Assembly (NCBI GenBank): GCA_036557665.1
Contig: DATBHG010000070.1
Coordinates: forward strand, 62,001 to 126,000
Direction: 5' to 3'
From: VAZQ01 sp036557665
GTDB lineage: Bacteria > Pseudomonadota > Alphaproteobacteria > Rhizobiales > Xanthobacteraceae
DNA length: 64,000 bases
The position numbers and the translations under genes are program-made. Shown here in pieces: positions 52,672 through 61,317 of the stretch. A model generated the notes under the pieces. That model saw only the letters and a list, made by a program, of their open reading frames with translations, was not told where the DNA came from and did no database searches. The stretch's first letter is position 1; the number at the start of each line of letters is the position of its first letter.

Positions 52672-53040
52672 GTGCGCTTTCCCCGCACCGGCCCGGCCTG
52701 CGCGCTGGTTGCGCTGGGGCTCGTCGCCTGCAGCTTGGAGAGCGGCACTGGCTATATCGAGATCAAGGCGATTCCGCCGTCTCCGTTGGTCCCGCTCTAC
52801 CTCGACTCGGTCAAGCTCGACCCGATCAGGAACGGCGATGCCTTGCTGCGCCACAAGGTCGGACTGAGCAAGCTCCAAGCCGAAGGGGAGGGCGGCTACC
52901 TTGCACTGCTTTGCAGCATCGACGTGAAAAAGAATCGCATAACCACAGTCACGATATCGGCCATGAGCCGGACCCCCCGCTGCCAATGTGCTCGTACCGG
53001 CGGCACCGATGGTACCGGGACCCGCACCTGCATCGGTTAG
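52672..53040 (+). CDS. Predicted lipoprotein
   Basis: A 122-residue protein with a lipoprotein signal: hydrophobic ALVALGLVAC with the lipobox LVAC, Cys20 being the lipidated residue. The mature part is small, with Cys pairs near the end (CQC, CIG) and a YIEIKAIPPSPLVPLYL segment. The role is unknown. The start is GTG at 52672, one base after the preceding stop, so it is translationally coupled to the coiled-coil protein gene and the two probably act together at the envelope. Confidence 0.72.
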   Translation: MRFPRTGPACALVALGLVACSLESGTGYIEIKAIPPSPLVPLYLDSVKLDPIRNGDALLRHKVGLSKLQAEGEGGYLALLCSIDVKKNRITTVTISAMSRTPRCQCARTGGTDGTGTRTCIG

Positions 53041-53041
53041 C

Positions 53042-54538
53042 TCACTTCATGGTGGGTATGACGAACTCGGCCCCTTCCTTGGTACCGGAGGGCCAGCGTG
53101 CCGTGACCGTCTTCGTCTTGGTGTAGAAGCGGACCGCATCAGGGCCATGCTGATTGAGATCGCCAAATCCCGATCGCTTCCACCCGCCGAAGGTGTAGTA
53201 CGACAGCGGTACGGGGATTGCAAAGTTGACACCGACCATGCCGACGTTGACCCGTGTGGTGAAATCGCGAGCCGTGTCGCCGTCGCGGGTGAAGATGGCA
53301 ACGCCGTTGCCGTATTCGTGCTCCGAGGGAAGCCGCAGCGCCTCCTCATAATCCTTGGCGCGCACGACTGATAGGACCGGCCCAAAGATTTCTTCCTTGT
53401 AGATGCGCATGTCGGGCCCGACCTCGTCGAACAGGCAGCCTCCCATGAAGAACCCGTTCTCGTACCCTTGAAGCCTGAAATTGCGACCGTCGACGCGGAG
53501 CTTGGCACCTTCCCTGATTCCGAGGTCGACGTAGCTCTTCACCTTTTCCAGCTGGGCCTTTGTGACCATGGGTCCATAGTCCGCCTGGACATCGCTGGAA
53601 GGCCCCACTTTGAGGCTCTCCACTCGAGGAATGAGACGTTCGACGAGGGCGTCGGCGGTCTTCCTGCCGACCGGGACAGCGACCGAAACTGCCATGCAGC
53701 GCTCGCCGGCAGAACCGTATCCTGCGCCCATGAGCGCATCCACCGCCTGGTCCATATCGGCGTCCGGCATGACCACCATGTGATTCTTGGCCCCACCGAA
53801 GCACTGAACGCGCTTTCCGTGCGCGCAGCCCGTCGTATAGATGTATTCCGCAACGGCCGATGACCCCACGAATCCTATGGCCTTGATATGATGGTCCGTA
53901 AGCAGGGCATCGACTGCCTCCTTGTCGCCATTGATCACATTGAGCACTCCCGCGGGCAGACCCGCCTCGATCAGGAGCTCGGCCAGCCGCATGGGAACCG
54001 ACGGGTCGCGTTCGGACGGTTTCAGGACGAATGCGTTGCCGCAGGCGAGAGCCGGCGCAAATTTCCACATCGGGATCATTGCAGGAAAATTGAAGGGCGT
54101 AATGCCGGCGACCACCCCGAGCGGCTGGCGCATGGAGAACAGATCGATTCCCGGGCCGGCGTTGTCGCTGAATTCGCCCTTCAGCAAATGTGGTATTCCG
54201 CACGCAAACTCGACAACTTCGAGACCGCGCTGAATGTCACCTCTGGAGTCTGCGATAGTCTTGCCGTGTTCCGAGGAAAGAAGTTGAGCGAGGCTGTCGA
54301 ACTCTCGCTGCACCAGCTCCAGAAACTTGAAAAGAACGCGGGCGCGCCGCTGCGGGTTGGTTGCAGCCCATGCCGGTTGAGCAGCTTCGGCAGTTGCAGC
54401 CGCTTGCTCTACTTCTGCTTTGCTTGCAAAAGCGACTTGGGCCTGAACCTCGCCGGTATTGGGATTGAAGACATCACCGGCGCGGCCGGATGTCCCTGCG
54501 ACGGCCTTGCCGCCGATGAAATGGCCGATCTGACGCAT
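53042..54538 (-). CDS. mmsA: Methylmalonate-semialdehyde dehydrogenase (CoA-acylating)
   Basis: A 498-residue aldehyde dehydrogenase converting methylmalonate semialdehyde (and malonate semialdehyde) to propionyl-CoA (acetyl-CoA), in valine and inositol breakdown. The N-terminus IGHFIGGKAV, the TPFNFPAMIPMW motif, and nucleophile Cys281 in GSAGERCMAVS are typical. The general-base Glu of hydrolytic ALDHs is replaced, the region reading QCFGGAKNH, as in CoA-dependent MMSDHs. ATG 54538 has a GGAGGAA site. It converges with the lipoprotein gene. Confidence 0.96.
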   Translation of the reverse strand: MRQIGHFIGGKAVAGTSGRAGDVFNPNTGEVQAQVAFASKAEVEQAAATAEAAQPAWAATNPQRRARVLFKFLELVQREFDSLAQLLSSEHGKTIADSRGDIQRGLEVVEFACGIPHLLKGEFSDNAGPGIDLFSMRQPLGVVAGITPFNFPAMIPMWKFAPALACGNAFVLKPSERDPSVPMRLAELLIEAGLPAGVLNVINGDKEAVDALLTDHHIKAIGFVGSSAVAEYIYTTGCAHGKRVQCFGGAKNHMVVMPDADMDQAVDALMGAGYGSAGERCMAVSVAVPVGRKTADALVERLIPRVESLKVGPSSDVQADYGPMVTKAQLEKVKSYVDLGIREGAKLRVDGRNFRLQGYENGFFMGGCLFDEVGPDMRIYKEEIFGPVLSVVRAKDYEEALRLPSEHEYGNGVAIFTRDGDTARDFTTRVNVGMVGVNFAIPVPLSYYTFGGWKRSGFGDLNQHGPDAVRFYTKTKTVTARWPSGTKEGAEFVIPTMK

Positions 54539-54656
54539 GGTTTCCTCCGAGTGCGGCGCTCCGTTCGTCGAGCGGCCGCTTTTCCGGCTTTGAGATAGCG
54601 CAGCTCCCGCCCCGGCGTCCATCAGCCGGTGCGCGCTGGACCCATCAGCTCGGCCG

Positions 54657-55757
54657 TTACCGCGCCCGCGCCAGGCGCTCCGAGCTAGACGCTGCCTCCA
54701 CTCGCCTCCCAGGTGCGAAATGCGGCATCACATGCGCTGAGAACAGGCGCATGGATCGTTGTGCATCTGCAACGTTCAGTGTTCCGAAATTTATCTGCAG
54801 CGAAGCGTGCTCGAATAGGCCAAAATTTGTGATGACGCGTTGGATAATGGCCGTCACCTCGTCCGGTGTGCCCACCCAGGCACCCCCAGATTCGATCTGG
54901 CCATCAAGCGTGAACCCTGCGAGCTTGCGCATGGACTCATCGTAGCCACGGTAGTCTTTGGACATTGTTCCTCGAACCCAGTCGCGTACGCCTTCATTCA
55001 AAGCGTGGAAATATTCCTCGAAAGGCCTTCGCGCGATCTCGCGCGCGAGGCGGCCATCCTCATGGCAGAACATGTGGAACGCAATCATCACCTCGCCGTC
55101 ACCGGCATGTCCCGCATTTCGCCAGGCGTCGCGATACGCCTTTATCATCGGGCCGAGCGGACCGATCGGTATGGCCATCAGGGCGTAGCCCTTGTTTCCG
55201 GCGAATTCGAAGGACTCCGGGGTCTGCGTAGCAGCGATGTAGAACTTTGGTCGTGGTTTCTGCGTCGGCCGCGGCAGCGATGTGACGTCCGCAAACGAGT
55301 GAAATCGACCTTGATGGCTGGCGTTCTCGTGCGTCAGCAGCAGCTCGACCTGTTCGAGCCCCTCGCGAAACCGGGCGTGGGATTCGTCTGGTGAAATGCC
55401 AAAGCGGCGGAATTCATGCGGCAGGAATGCACGGGCAAATCCCACGTCGATCCGTCCGCCTGAGATGCCGTCCAGCATTGCAATTTCACCCGCCAGCTTG
55501 AGCGGATGATTGAACACCGGCAGCACCGCACCGGTGACGAGCCGCATCGTCTTGGTTCGCTGGGACACCGCCGCGAGAAACACGATGGGATTGGGGCTGT
55601 AGCCGCCGTAGCGCTCGAAATAATGCTCGACCGTGCGGGCGTGCGTGAAACCCAGCTCCTCCGCTTCTTCAGCAATCGAAAGCGAATCCGTAAAATAATC
55701 GCTCGCGGTTTTAACGGTGTGATCGACGGCTGGAAAAAACTGCACCCCGAATTCCAT
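54657..55757 (-). CDS. LLM-class flavin-dependent oxidoreductase
   Basis: A 366-residue luciferase-like monooxygenase. Features: MEFGVQFFPAVDH start, ARTVEHYFERYGGYSPNP, LVTGAVLPVFNHPLKLAGEIAMLDGISGGRIDVGFARAFLPHEF, and the LQINFGTLNVADAQRSM C-terminal segment. The motif around GGRIDVG binds FMN/F420. It is a different branch from the gene at 20.5 kb. Substrate unknown. ATG 55757 gives the family N-terminus; frame extends to 55817 without similarity. It lies 118 bases upstream of mmsA on the same strand. Confidence 0.9.
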   Translation of the reverse strand: MEFGVQFFPAVDHTVKTASDYFTDSLSIAEEAEELGFTHARTVEHYFERYGGYSPNPIVFLAAVSQRTKTMRLVTGAVLPVFNHPLKLAGEIAMLDGISGGRIDVGFARAFLPHEFRRFGISPDESHARFREGLEQVELLLTHENASHQGRFHSFADVTSLPRPTQKPRPKFYIAATQTPESFEFAGNKGYALMAIPIGPLGPMIKAYRDAWRNAGHAGDGEVMIAFHMFCHEDGRLAREIARRPFEEYFHALNEGVRDWVRGTMSKDYRGYDESMRKLAGFTLDGQIESGGAWVGTPDEVTAIIQRVITNFGLFEHASLQINFGTLNVADAQRSMRLFSAHVMPHFAPGRRVEAASSSERLARAR

Positions 55758-55968
55758 CTTGCGCCGCGCTCCCGATAATCCGTGACTACGAGGATGCAGC
55801 CCACTATATGCGCGCATACCTGATCGTCAATTCAAGCATCCGCATCTATCAGGCCACGCGGTTCGTGCGCCTGCGCTGCTTTGCCCTGTCCAGGAACTTG
55901 CTCGACTACGGCATGTTGCTAGCCTGGGCCCGGTGATATAAGGCGGCCCCTTCGTTTTTCGGGACGCC
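55758..55968. promoter_or_regulatory. Divergent intergenic region (LLM oxidoreductase / kup)
   Basis: A 211-base region between divergent starts. It should hold promoters for both genes. A GTGATATAAGG stretch lies about 35 bases before the kup ATG and could contain a -10 element. No riboswitch-like structure or palindromic operator was recognised. Confidence 0.3.
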
Positions 55969-57885
55969 ATGCCGACCACAGCTGTTGCTCCACAGGTTAG
56001 TCCCCTCAGGCCGGCCAAGGCGCACCCCCGCAGCAGCTTCTGGGCGCTCACCTTGGGCAGCATCGGGGTCGTATACGGCGATATTGGAACAAGCCCGCTC
56101 TATGCGTTGCGCGAAGCGGTCGTTGCCGCGATGGGAAACGGGACGAGCATGGCACGGCCGGCAGTTCTGGGCGTGCTGTCGCTCATTCTCTGGGCGTTGA
56201 TCATCGTCGTGACCTTGAAATACGTGATCATTCTGCTGCGCGCCGACAACCGCGGCGAAGGCGGCACGTTGGCGCTCATGGCACTGGCCCAGGGCGCGCT
56301 CAGCAGACGCGCCGGCGTCATGGCGCTCTGCGGCATCGTCAGCGCGGCGCTGTTCTATGGGGACTCCATGATAACCCCGGCGCTATCCGTACTGTCGGCC
56401 ATCGAAGGCCTTAAGATTGCGACGCCCGCCTTCGATCGCTACATCGTCCCGCTCACGGTCCTGATTCTGGTCGTTCTTTTTGCTGTGCAATCAACCGGCA
56501 CCGCCAAGGTTGCCGCCTTCTTCGGCCCCATCACTTCCCTCTGGTTCCTAAGCATCGCTCTGCCCGGGCTGCTGGCCGTTCTCGCAGATCCCGAGGTTCT
56601 CCTGGCGTTCAATCCGGCCTACGGCGTTCGTTTCCTGGCCGGACACGGAATAATAGGGCTGTTCACCTTGGGAGCGGTATTCCTGGCCGTCACCGGCGCG
56701 GAGGCGCTCTACGCCGATCTCGGCCATTTCGGGCGGACGCCCATCCAGACCGCATGGGTCGGACTTGTCCTACCGTCGCTCGCCCTGAACTATCTTGGTC
56801 AGGGCGCACTGGTGCTGGCAAATCCGCGAGCGATTGAAAACCCGTTCTTCCTGCTCTATCCAGACTGGGCGCTGTTGCCGATGGTTGTGCTTGCTACCGT
56901 GGCAACTGTGATCGCGAGCCAAGCCGTCATCACCGGCGCCTACTCTATCACTCAGCAGGCGATCCAGCTCGGACTGCTGCCGCGGCTTGAAATCCGTCAC
57001 ACGTCGGAAGCGCAGTATGGCCAAATCTACATGCCGCGCGTGAACTGGTTTCTATTCATCGGTGTTCTTCTCCTGGTCGCTTTGTTCCGCTCCTCGAGCG
57101 CGCTGGCTTCCGCCTACGGCATCGCCGTCACTGGGACGATGGTGGTCACCGGAGTGATGGCATTGGTCGTAGTCTGGAAGGTGTGGAACTGGTCGTGGAT
57201 GGCTGCGGCCGCTTTGATGCTGCCCTTCCTCTTCATCGACCTTACGTTTCTCGGTGCGAATCTGCTCAAGGTGATCGAGGGCGGATGGGTTCCGCTCGCG
57301 TTTGGTGGCCTTGTCATGACGGTGATGTACACTTGGCGCCGCGGTACCCGCCTTCTTTTCGAGAAGACGCGAAAGCAAGAGATCCCGCTCAACGATCTTG
57401 TCCGCATGCTGGAAAAGAAACCGCCCATCCGTGTGCCGGGAACAGCTGTCTTCCTCACCAGTACGCCGGCAAGCGCCCCCACAGCTCTCATGCACAGTCT
57501 GAAGCACTACAAGGTCTTGCACGAGCATAATGTCATCCTGACAATCGAAACCGAGCAGGCGCCCAAGGTAGAAACGGCGGAGCGGGTCGCGATCGAGCGC
57601 GTAGGCCAGACTTTCACGCGGGTGCTTCTGCGCTTCGGCTTCATGGAAATGCCAAATGTGCCGAGAGCGCTCGCGATAGCACGCAAGCTGGGTTGGACCT
57701 TCGACATCATGTCGACATCGTTCTTTCTTTCGCGGCGCGCGCTAAAACCGGCGGCGCGCTCCGGCATGCCGCGCTGGCAGGATCACCTGTTCATCATGCT
57801 GGCGCGAATGGCCAATGACGCAACCGATTATTTCCAGATCCCGACCGAGCGAGTGGTCGAAGTTGGAACGCAGGTGACGATTTGA
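55969..57885 (+). CDS. kup: Kup/KUP-system potassium uptake protein
   Basis: A 638-residue inner-membrane K+:H+ symporter. The GVVYGDIGTSPLYALREA motif in TM1 is the family signature; about twelve transmembrane helices fill residues ~25-450, including YGDSMITPALSVLSAIEGLK in TM3-4. The hydrophilic C-terminal domain (~170 residues) has VPGTAVFLTSTP and the late SFFLSRR segment. Length fits the family. The gene stands alone between divergent LLM and the rhodanese gene. Confidence 0.96.
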   Translation: MPTTAVAPQVSPLRPAKAHPRSSFWALTLGSIGVVYGDIGTSPLYALREAVVAAMGNGTSMARPAVLGVLSLILWALIIVVTLKYVIILLRADNRGEGGTLALMALAQGALSRRAGVMALCGIVSAALFYGDSMITPALSVLSAIEGLKIATPAFDRYIVPLTVLILVVLFAVQSTGTAKVAAFFGPITSLWFLSIALPGLLAVLADPEVLLAFNPAYGVRFLAGHGIIGLFTLGAVFLAVTGAEALYADLGHFGRTPIQTAWVGLVLPSLALNYLGQGALVLANPRAIENPFFLLYPDWALLPMVVLATVATVIASQAVITGAYSITQQAIQLGLLPRLEIRHTSEAQYGQIYMPRVNWFLFIGVLLLVALFRSSSALASAYGIAVTGTMVVTGVMALVVVWKVWNWSWMAAAALMLPFLFIDLTFLGANLLKVIEGGWVPLAFGGLVMTVMYTWRRGTRLLFEKTRKQEIPLNDLVRMLEKKPPIRVPGTAVFLTSTPASAPTALMHSLKHYKVLHEHNVILTIETEQAPKVETAERVAIERVGQTFTRVLLRFGFMEMPNVPRALAIARKLGWTFDIMSTSFFLSRRALKPAARSGMPRWQDHLFIMLARMANDATDYFQIPTERVVEVGTQVTI

Positions 57886-58024
57886 GGGCGCTCGGTAGAG
57901 CGGGCAATTCTCTCGGCATGTTGGAACCGTGCGCTCCTGCTTCGACCGATCCCGGTTGCAGCCGTTGAGACGTCAGCCCATGTGGAGCCGAGTCCCCCGC
58001 GCAGGTCTGCGTCTGCCAGGCTCC

Positions 58025-58043
58025 CCGGACATTATTTGTCCGG
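58025..58043. promoter_or_regulatory. Perfect palindrome upstream of the rhodanese gene
   Basis: CCGGACA-TTATT-TGTCCGG, a perfect 7-bp inverted repeat with a 5-base AT spacer, 39 bases before the rhodanese ATG. There is no following T-run, so a dimeric-regulator operator is the likelier reading; a terminator for kup (140 bases upstream) is the alternative. Confidence 0.55.
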
Positions 58044-58082
58044 TGCGGTGCTGATTGCGCAATATCGGAAGGAGCAACTTTA

Positions 58083-58418
58083 ATGGCAGCTGGAATGGGA
58101 AGAGAAAGCGTACGCGACCTTGGGCCGGAGGAAGTCGCCCGCGGAATTGCCGAGGGCAAGGTTCTCCTCATCGATGTTCGCGAGCCGAACGAGACCGAGC
58201 TCGAGCGCTATCCGGAAGCCTTCTATTTACCGATGTCGGTGTTTGAGGCGGCTGCAATTCCCGATCCGCAAGGCCGTCAGGTCGTGTTTGCGTGCCGCTC
58301 CGGCAATCGCTCGGTCACGGCCTCACTGATGGCCCAGGCAGCGGGGCTTCCTTACGATGCTCACCTCGCCGGCGGCATAAAGGCCTGGAAGGCCATCGGT
58401 CTGCCCACAGAGAGCTGA
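58083..58418 (+). CDS. Rhodanese-like sulfurtransferase
   Basis: A 111-residue single-domain rhodanese. The active-site loop CRSGNRS carries the persulfide-forming Cys71, preceded by the VLLIDVREPNE strand and followed by AHLAGGIKAWKAIGLPT. It is expected to transfer sulfur from a persulfide or thiosulfate to an acceptor in the cytoplasm. The ATG has an AAGGAGC site. The perfect palindrome 39 bases upstream may be its operator. It precedes the polyamine-type binding protein by 13 bases. Confidence 0.94.
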   Translation: MAAGMGRESVRDLGPEEVARGIAEGKVLLIDVREPNETELERYPEAFYLPMSVFEAAAIPDPQGRQVVFACRSGNRSVTASLMAQAAGLPYDAHLAGGIKAWKAIGLPTES

Positions 58419-58431
58419 CTGTCCCTGCGCC

Positions 58432-59568
58432 ATGGACGCCTCCGGACGCTTTGTGTCGAAGCGCCAGCCGCTGCACTGCACTGTTTTTGCCGCCTTGCTG
58501 GCAATCATCACCGCGCATGCTGCTCCGGCTGGTGCTGCATCGGAGCGGATTGTGAATGTGTACAACTGGTCCGACTACATCGCACCGCGAATAATCGAGG
58601 AGTTCACCAAAAAAACCGGCATCAAGGTGCGCTACGACACCTTCGATTCCAACGACACTCTCGAGGCGAAGCTTCTGGCCGGACGGTCGGGTTACGATGT
58701 TGTCGTGCCCACCGCGTATTTTCTCGAGCGGCAGATCAAAGCGGGAGTTTTTCAGAAGCTCGACAAGCGAAAGCTGCCGAACCTTGCAAACATGTGGCCG
58801 GTCATTGCGCAGCGCTTGGCACAGTACGATCCCGGAAACGAGTATGCGGTCAATTACATGTGGGGAACTACGGGCATCGGTTTCAACTCCACCAAGCTGC
58901 GCGAGGTGACCGGAGGAGCCGGTGAAATCGACAGCTGGGCCACAGTGTTCAAGCCCGAGAGTCTTGCGTCGTTCCGACATTGCGGTGTCGAGATGCTCGA
59001 TGCGTCCGACGACATCTTCTCGGCGGCGCTGCACTATCTCGGCCTCGATCCTAACTCCTCAAGACAAGTCGATCTGGAAAGAGCCGCGGAGCTTATAAAG
59101 ATGATACGGCCGTTTGTGCGCAAGTTTCATTCCTCAGACTACATCAATGCACTTGCAACGGGCGAGGTCTGCCTGGCCGTTGGATTTTCCGGTGACATCA
59201 AGCAGGCACAAAAACGCGCGGCCGAGGCCAAGAATGGCATAGATGTTGGCTATGCGATCCCCAAGGAGGGAGCGCAGCTGTGGTTTGACAATCTCGCAAT
59301 ACCCCGCGACGCGGCAAACGTGGACGAGGCGCATGCCTTCATCAATTATCTGCAGAAGCCGGAGATAGCGGCCGCCAATTCCAATTTCGTGTCGTATGCG
59401 AACGGCAATCTTGCCAGCCAAAAATTCCTCGATCCGTCCATCTTCGAGGATAAAACCATATACCCCGATGATGCCCTTATGAGGCGTCTTTACGTGATCA
59501 ATGCCCATGACCTGAAGACCGAACGGCTGATGAACCGTCTCTGGATCCGAATCAAGACCGGCAGCTAA
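58432..59568 (+). CDS. Polyamine-type ABC transporter substrate-binding protein (PotD/PotF-like), orphan
   Basis: A 378-residue periplasmic receptor of the spermidine/putrescine class. Signal peptide of ~33 residues (TVFAALLAIITAHAAPAGAA). Family marks are VYNWSDYIAPRIIEEFTKKTGIKV, YDTFDSNDTLEAKLLAGRSGYDVVVP, NYMWGTTGIGFN, and DNLAIPRDAANVDEAHAFINYL. Ligand-binding acidic and aromatic residues of PotF (Trp, Asp, Ser-Asp) have counterparts, so putrescine-like diamines are plausible. No Pot permease or ATPase genes are adjacent. It may be co-transcribed with the rhodanese gene. Confidence 0.92.
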   Translation: MDASGRFVSKRQPLHCTVFAALLAIITAHAAPAGAASERIVNVYNWSDYIAPRIIEEFTKKTGIKVRYDTFDSNDTLEAKLLAGRSGYDVVVPTAYFLERQIKAGVFQKLDKRKLPNLANMWPVIAQRLAQYDPGNEYAVNYMWGTTGIGFNSTKLREVTGGAGEIDSWATVFKPESLASFRHCGVEMLDASDDIFSAALHYLGLDPNSSRQVDLERAAELIKMIRPFVRKFHSSDYINALATGEVCLAVGFSGDIKQAQKRAAEAKNGIDVGYAIPKEGAQLWFDNLAIPRDAANVDEAHAFINYLQKPEIAAANSNFVSYANGNLASQKFLDPSIFEDKTIYPDDALMRRLYVINAHDLKTERLMNRLWIRIKTGS

Positions 59569-59619
59569 GGCGCGCAGCCGCGAGGGACATCCGATGCAGC
59601 TCACCTGCCGGCCGACGCC

Positions 59620-60006
59620 CTAAAGCGCAAACAAGGGAATATGCAGCGCTTGGGCCGCGGCAAGCATTCGCTCGTCGTAAGTCGCTAACTCGACAGTCTG
59701 ACCGTGTTGCCTGAGAAACTGGATGGAGGCGACGTGGAGAGCATCAAGGGCTCGCAATGGAGCTGGAAAGGGTTCCAACGCGCGCGCAAGGACCGCTGGA
59801 GCAAGTTCAATCAGGGCCAGATGAGCGATTAGCGCTCTAGCTTCCTCCCCATGCGACTGCCCGAGACCGCGGGCGTGAATCCGATTCCAGACCTCGTACT
59901 CGAGCAGACGGCTCGTAATCAGTTGTTCCTTCCACAAAGCCCGGGGTGGCGACTGATCCTCCGCCAGAAGATGGGCAAGAGCAACCGAGGTATCCACATA
60001 GATCAT
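59620..60006 (-). CDS. VapC-like PIN-domain toxin
   Basis: A 128-residue PIN-domain ribonuclease, toxin of a type II toxin-antitoxin pair. The acidic catalytic residues are present: Asp5 (YVDTSVAL), Glu38 (EYEVWNR), Asp88 (ALDALHVAS) and Asp111 (TYDERM). It overlaps the antitoxin gene by four bases (ATGA), so both are made together. Length and motifs are complete, so it is probably functional. Target RNA is unknown. Confidence 0.93.
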   Translation of the reverse strand: MIYVDTSVALAHLLAEDQSPPRALWKEQLITSRLLEYEVWNRIHARGLGQSHGEEARALIAHLALIELAPAVLARALEPFPAPLRALDALHVASIQFLRQHGQTVELATYDERMLAAAQALHIPLFAL

Positions 60007-60293
60007 CGATCGTCTCGGTCGTGTTGCAACTCCTTCATGAGAGCCCGAAAAGTCATGATGGGCTTGCGCGGCGGCGGTGCACTGCCGACCAGTATGGGCG
60101 GGGCTACCCAGCCTTGGCGTACCGCCTCCGCGAGCATCGCATCTGCCAGGATGCCGCTTCGGTCGGCGCGCGGCGGCGTGAGCTCGGCCACGACCCGGTC
60201 ACGGTCTGTCACCAAAATGGTCTCGCCGTTCGCAACAAGACGGACGTATTCGCTCAGCCGGTTCTTCAGCGCTTTCAGGCCGACAGCACGCAT
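60003..60293 (-). CDS. Phd/YefM-family antitoxin
   Basis: A 96-residue antitoxin with the Phd/YefM DNA-binding N-terminus (VGLKALKNRLSEYVRLVANGETILVTDRDRVVAEL). The C-terminal ~45 residues (APPILVGSAPPPRKP, MTFRALMKELQHDRDD) should wrap the toxin. The promoter overlaps an inverted repeat just upstream, as in autoregulated pairs, and there is no Shine-Dalgarno before the ATG, so the message may be leaderless. Confidence 0.92.
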   Translation of the reverse strand: MRAVGLKALKNRLSEYVRLVANGETILVTDRDRVVAELTPPRADRSGILADAMLAEAVRQGWVAPPILVGSAPPPRKPIMTFRALMKELQHDRDDR

Positions 60294-60299
60294 CGATTA

Positions 60300-60328
60300 A
60301 AGGTAGCTTCCAGAGGCTACTTTGTCAA
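60300..60328 (-). promoter_or_regulatory. Promoter/operator of the antitoxin-toxin pair
   Basis: On the minus strand, TTGACA (60328-60323) is followed after 17 bases by TACCTT (60305-60300). The space between is occupied by an imperfect palindrome (AAAGTAGC / GCTACCTTT arms) typical of a Phd-type repressor site. The ATG (60293) begins six bases past the -10, so transcription would start at or near the first base of the start codon. Confidence 0.6.
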
Positions 60329-60371
60329 AGGGACCAGCCTCGGCGACCTCTCGCGCATTGACCCGATCGTA

Positions 60372-61298
60372 CTATCGCCACCGGCGGTGCACCCATAGCC
60401 ACTGCTCCGGATGCTCGCGTACCCAGCCTTCGACCACCGAGGTGATCGCTTGCATCGTCCCTTGCACATCGATTCTGCCTTCGGCGTCGCGCCTTGGCTC
60501 TACGGGGTCCGATAGCTCGGCGCGAAAGCGATGACGGTCGGGCATACGGACCACGCGGGTGCCGTAAATGGGACAGTCGATATGGCGTGCGAGGCGGGCA
60601 ATGAACGGGTTGGCCTTGCATGGCCGGCCGAAAAAGGTCACGTCGACGCCGTTGACGTAATGCTGATCAACGAGCATGGCCACGTGTCCTCCCTCCTCCA
60701 GAATGCGGGCCAGCTTGAGCGGGGCGTCGAGAGTGGTGGGCACAAGCGTTCCCATGCTGCCCTTCCGAACCTTTATGACAGCCTCGCTCACGGCAATGAT
60801 GTTGGGCCGGCGGTAGAGGACCGTTGCGTCCAGGGCAAACTTGCTCGCGATGAGTGCCGGCAGCTCCCAGTTGGCGAGATGCGCAGCAAAGATCAATGCT
60901 GGCTTGCCATCCTGGCGCAAACGCTCGAAGCCTTCGGCGGTCGCAAGCGTGTAGGCGATATCGCCGGTTTCATGTCGGGGAGGGGCGCGGATTTGCAGCC
61001 GGTCGATGTGGGCAAATTCCGCGGCAACCCGCCCGAGATTGTCCCACACACCTCGCAGAATGCTTTCGATCTCGCCTGGCGATTTTTCCGGAAAAGCGGC
61101 GGCCAGATTGGCGCGACCGACGCGGTGCTCGTTGAGCCGCGGGCCAAGCATGCGCATGCATGCTGCGGCAAAATCCGCCATCGATCGCCGATCAATGGCG
61201 CGAATCGTCTGAAGCGCCCCGACCGCGAGCCAGCCCAGCACCCTGTCGATGGTGGCCTTGAGCTCTCGCCCAGCCGGCAGGACATTAAGGGAGATCAT
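60372..61298 (-). CDS. lpxXL: Lipid A very-long-chain fatty acid acyltransferase (LpxXL-like)
   Basis: A 308-residue inner-membrane-associated acyltransferase of the LpxL/HtrB superfamily. The catalytic HX4E-type motif is His140-Leu-Ala-Asn-Trp-Glu145. An N-terminal hydrophobic segment (residues ~18-34) anchors it; other marks are LYRRPN and LVDQHY followed by FFGRPCKANPF. Its place beside adh2XL and fabF genes in the VLCFA locus indicates it attaches the very long acyl chain to lipid A. ATG 61298 has no clear ribosome site; the frame runs to 61391 within the previous gene. Confidence 0.9.
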   Translation of the reverse strand: MISLNVLPAGRELKATIDRVLGWLAVGALQTIRAIDRRSMADFAAACMRMLGPRLNEHRVGRANLAAAFPEKSPGEIESILRGVWDNLGRVAAEFAHIDRLQIRAPPRHETGDIAYTLATAEGFERLRQDGKPALIFAAHLANWELPALIASKFALDATVLYRRPNIIAVSEAVIKVRKGSMGTLVPTTLDAPLKLARILEEGGHVAMLVDQHYVNGVDVTFFGRPCKANPFIARLARHIDCPIYGTRVVRMPDRHRFRAELSDPVEPRRDAEGRIDVQGTMQAITSVVEGWVREHPEQWLWVHRRWR

Positions 61299-61317
61299 GC
61301 ACGCGGGCTGCCGGGCG

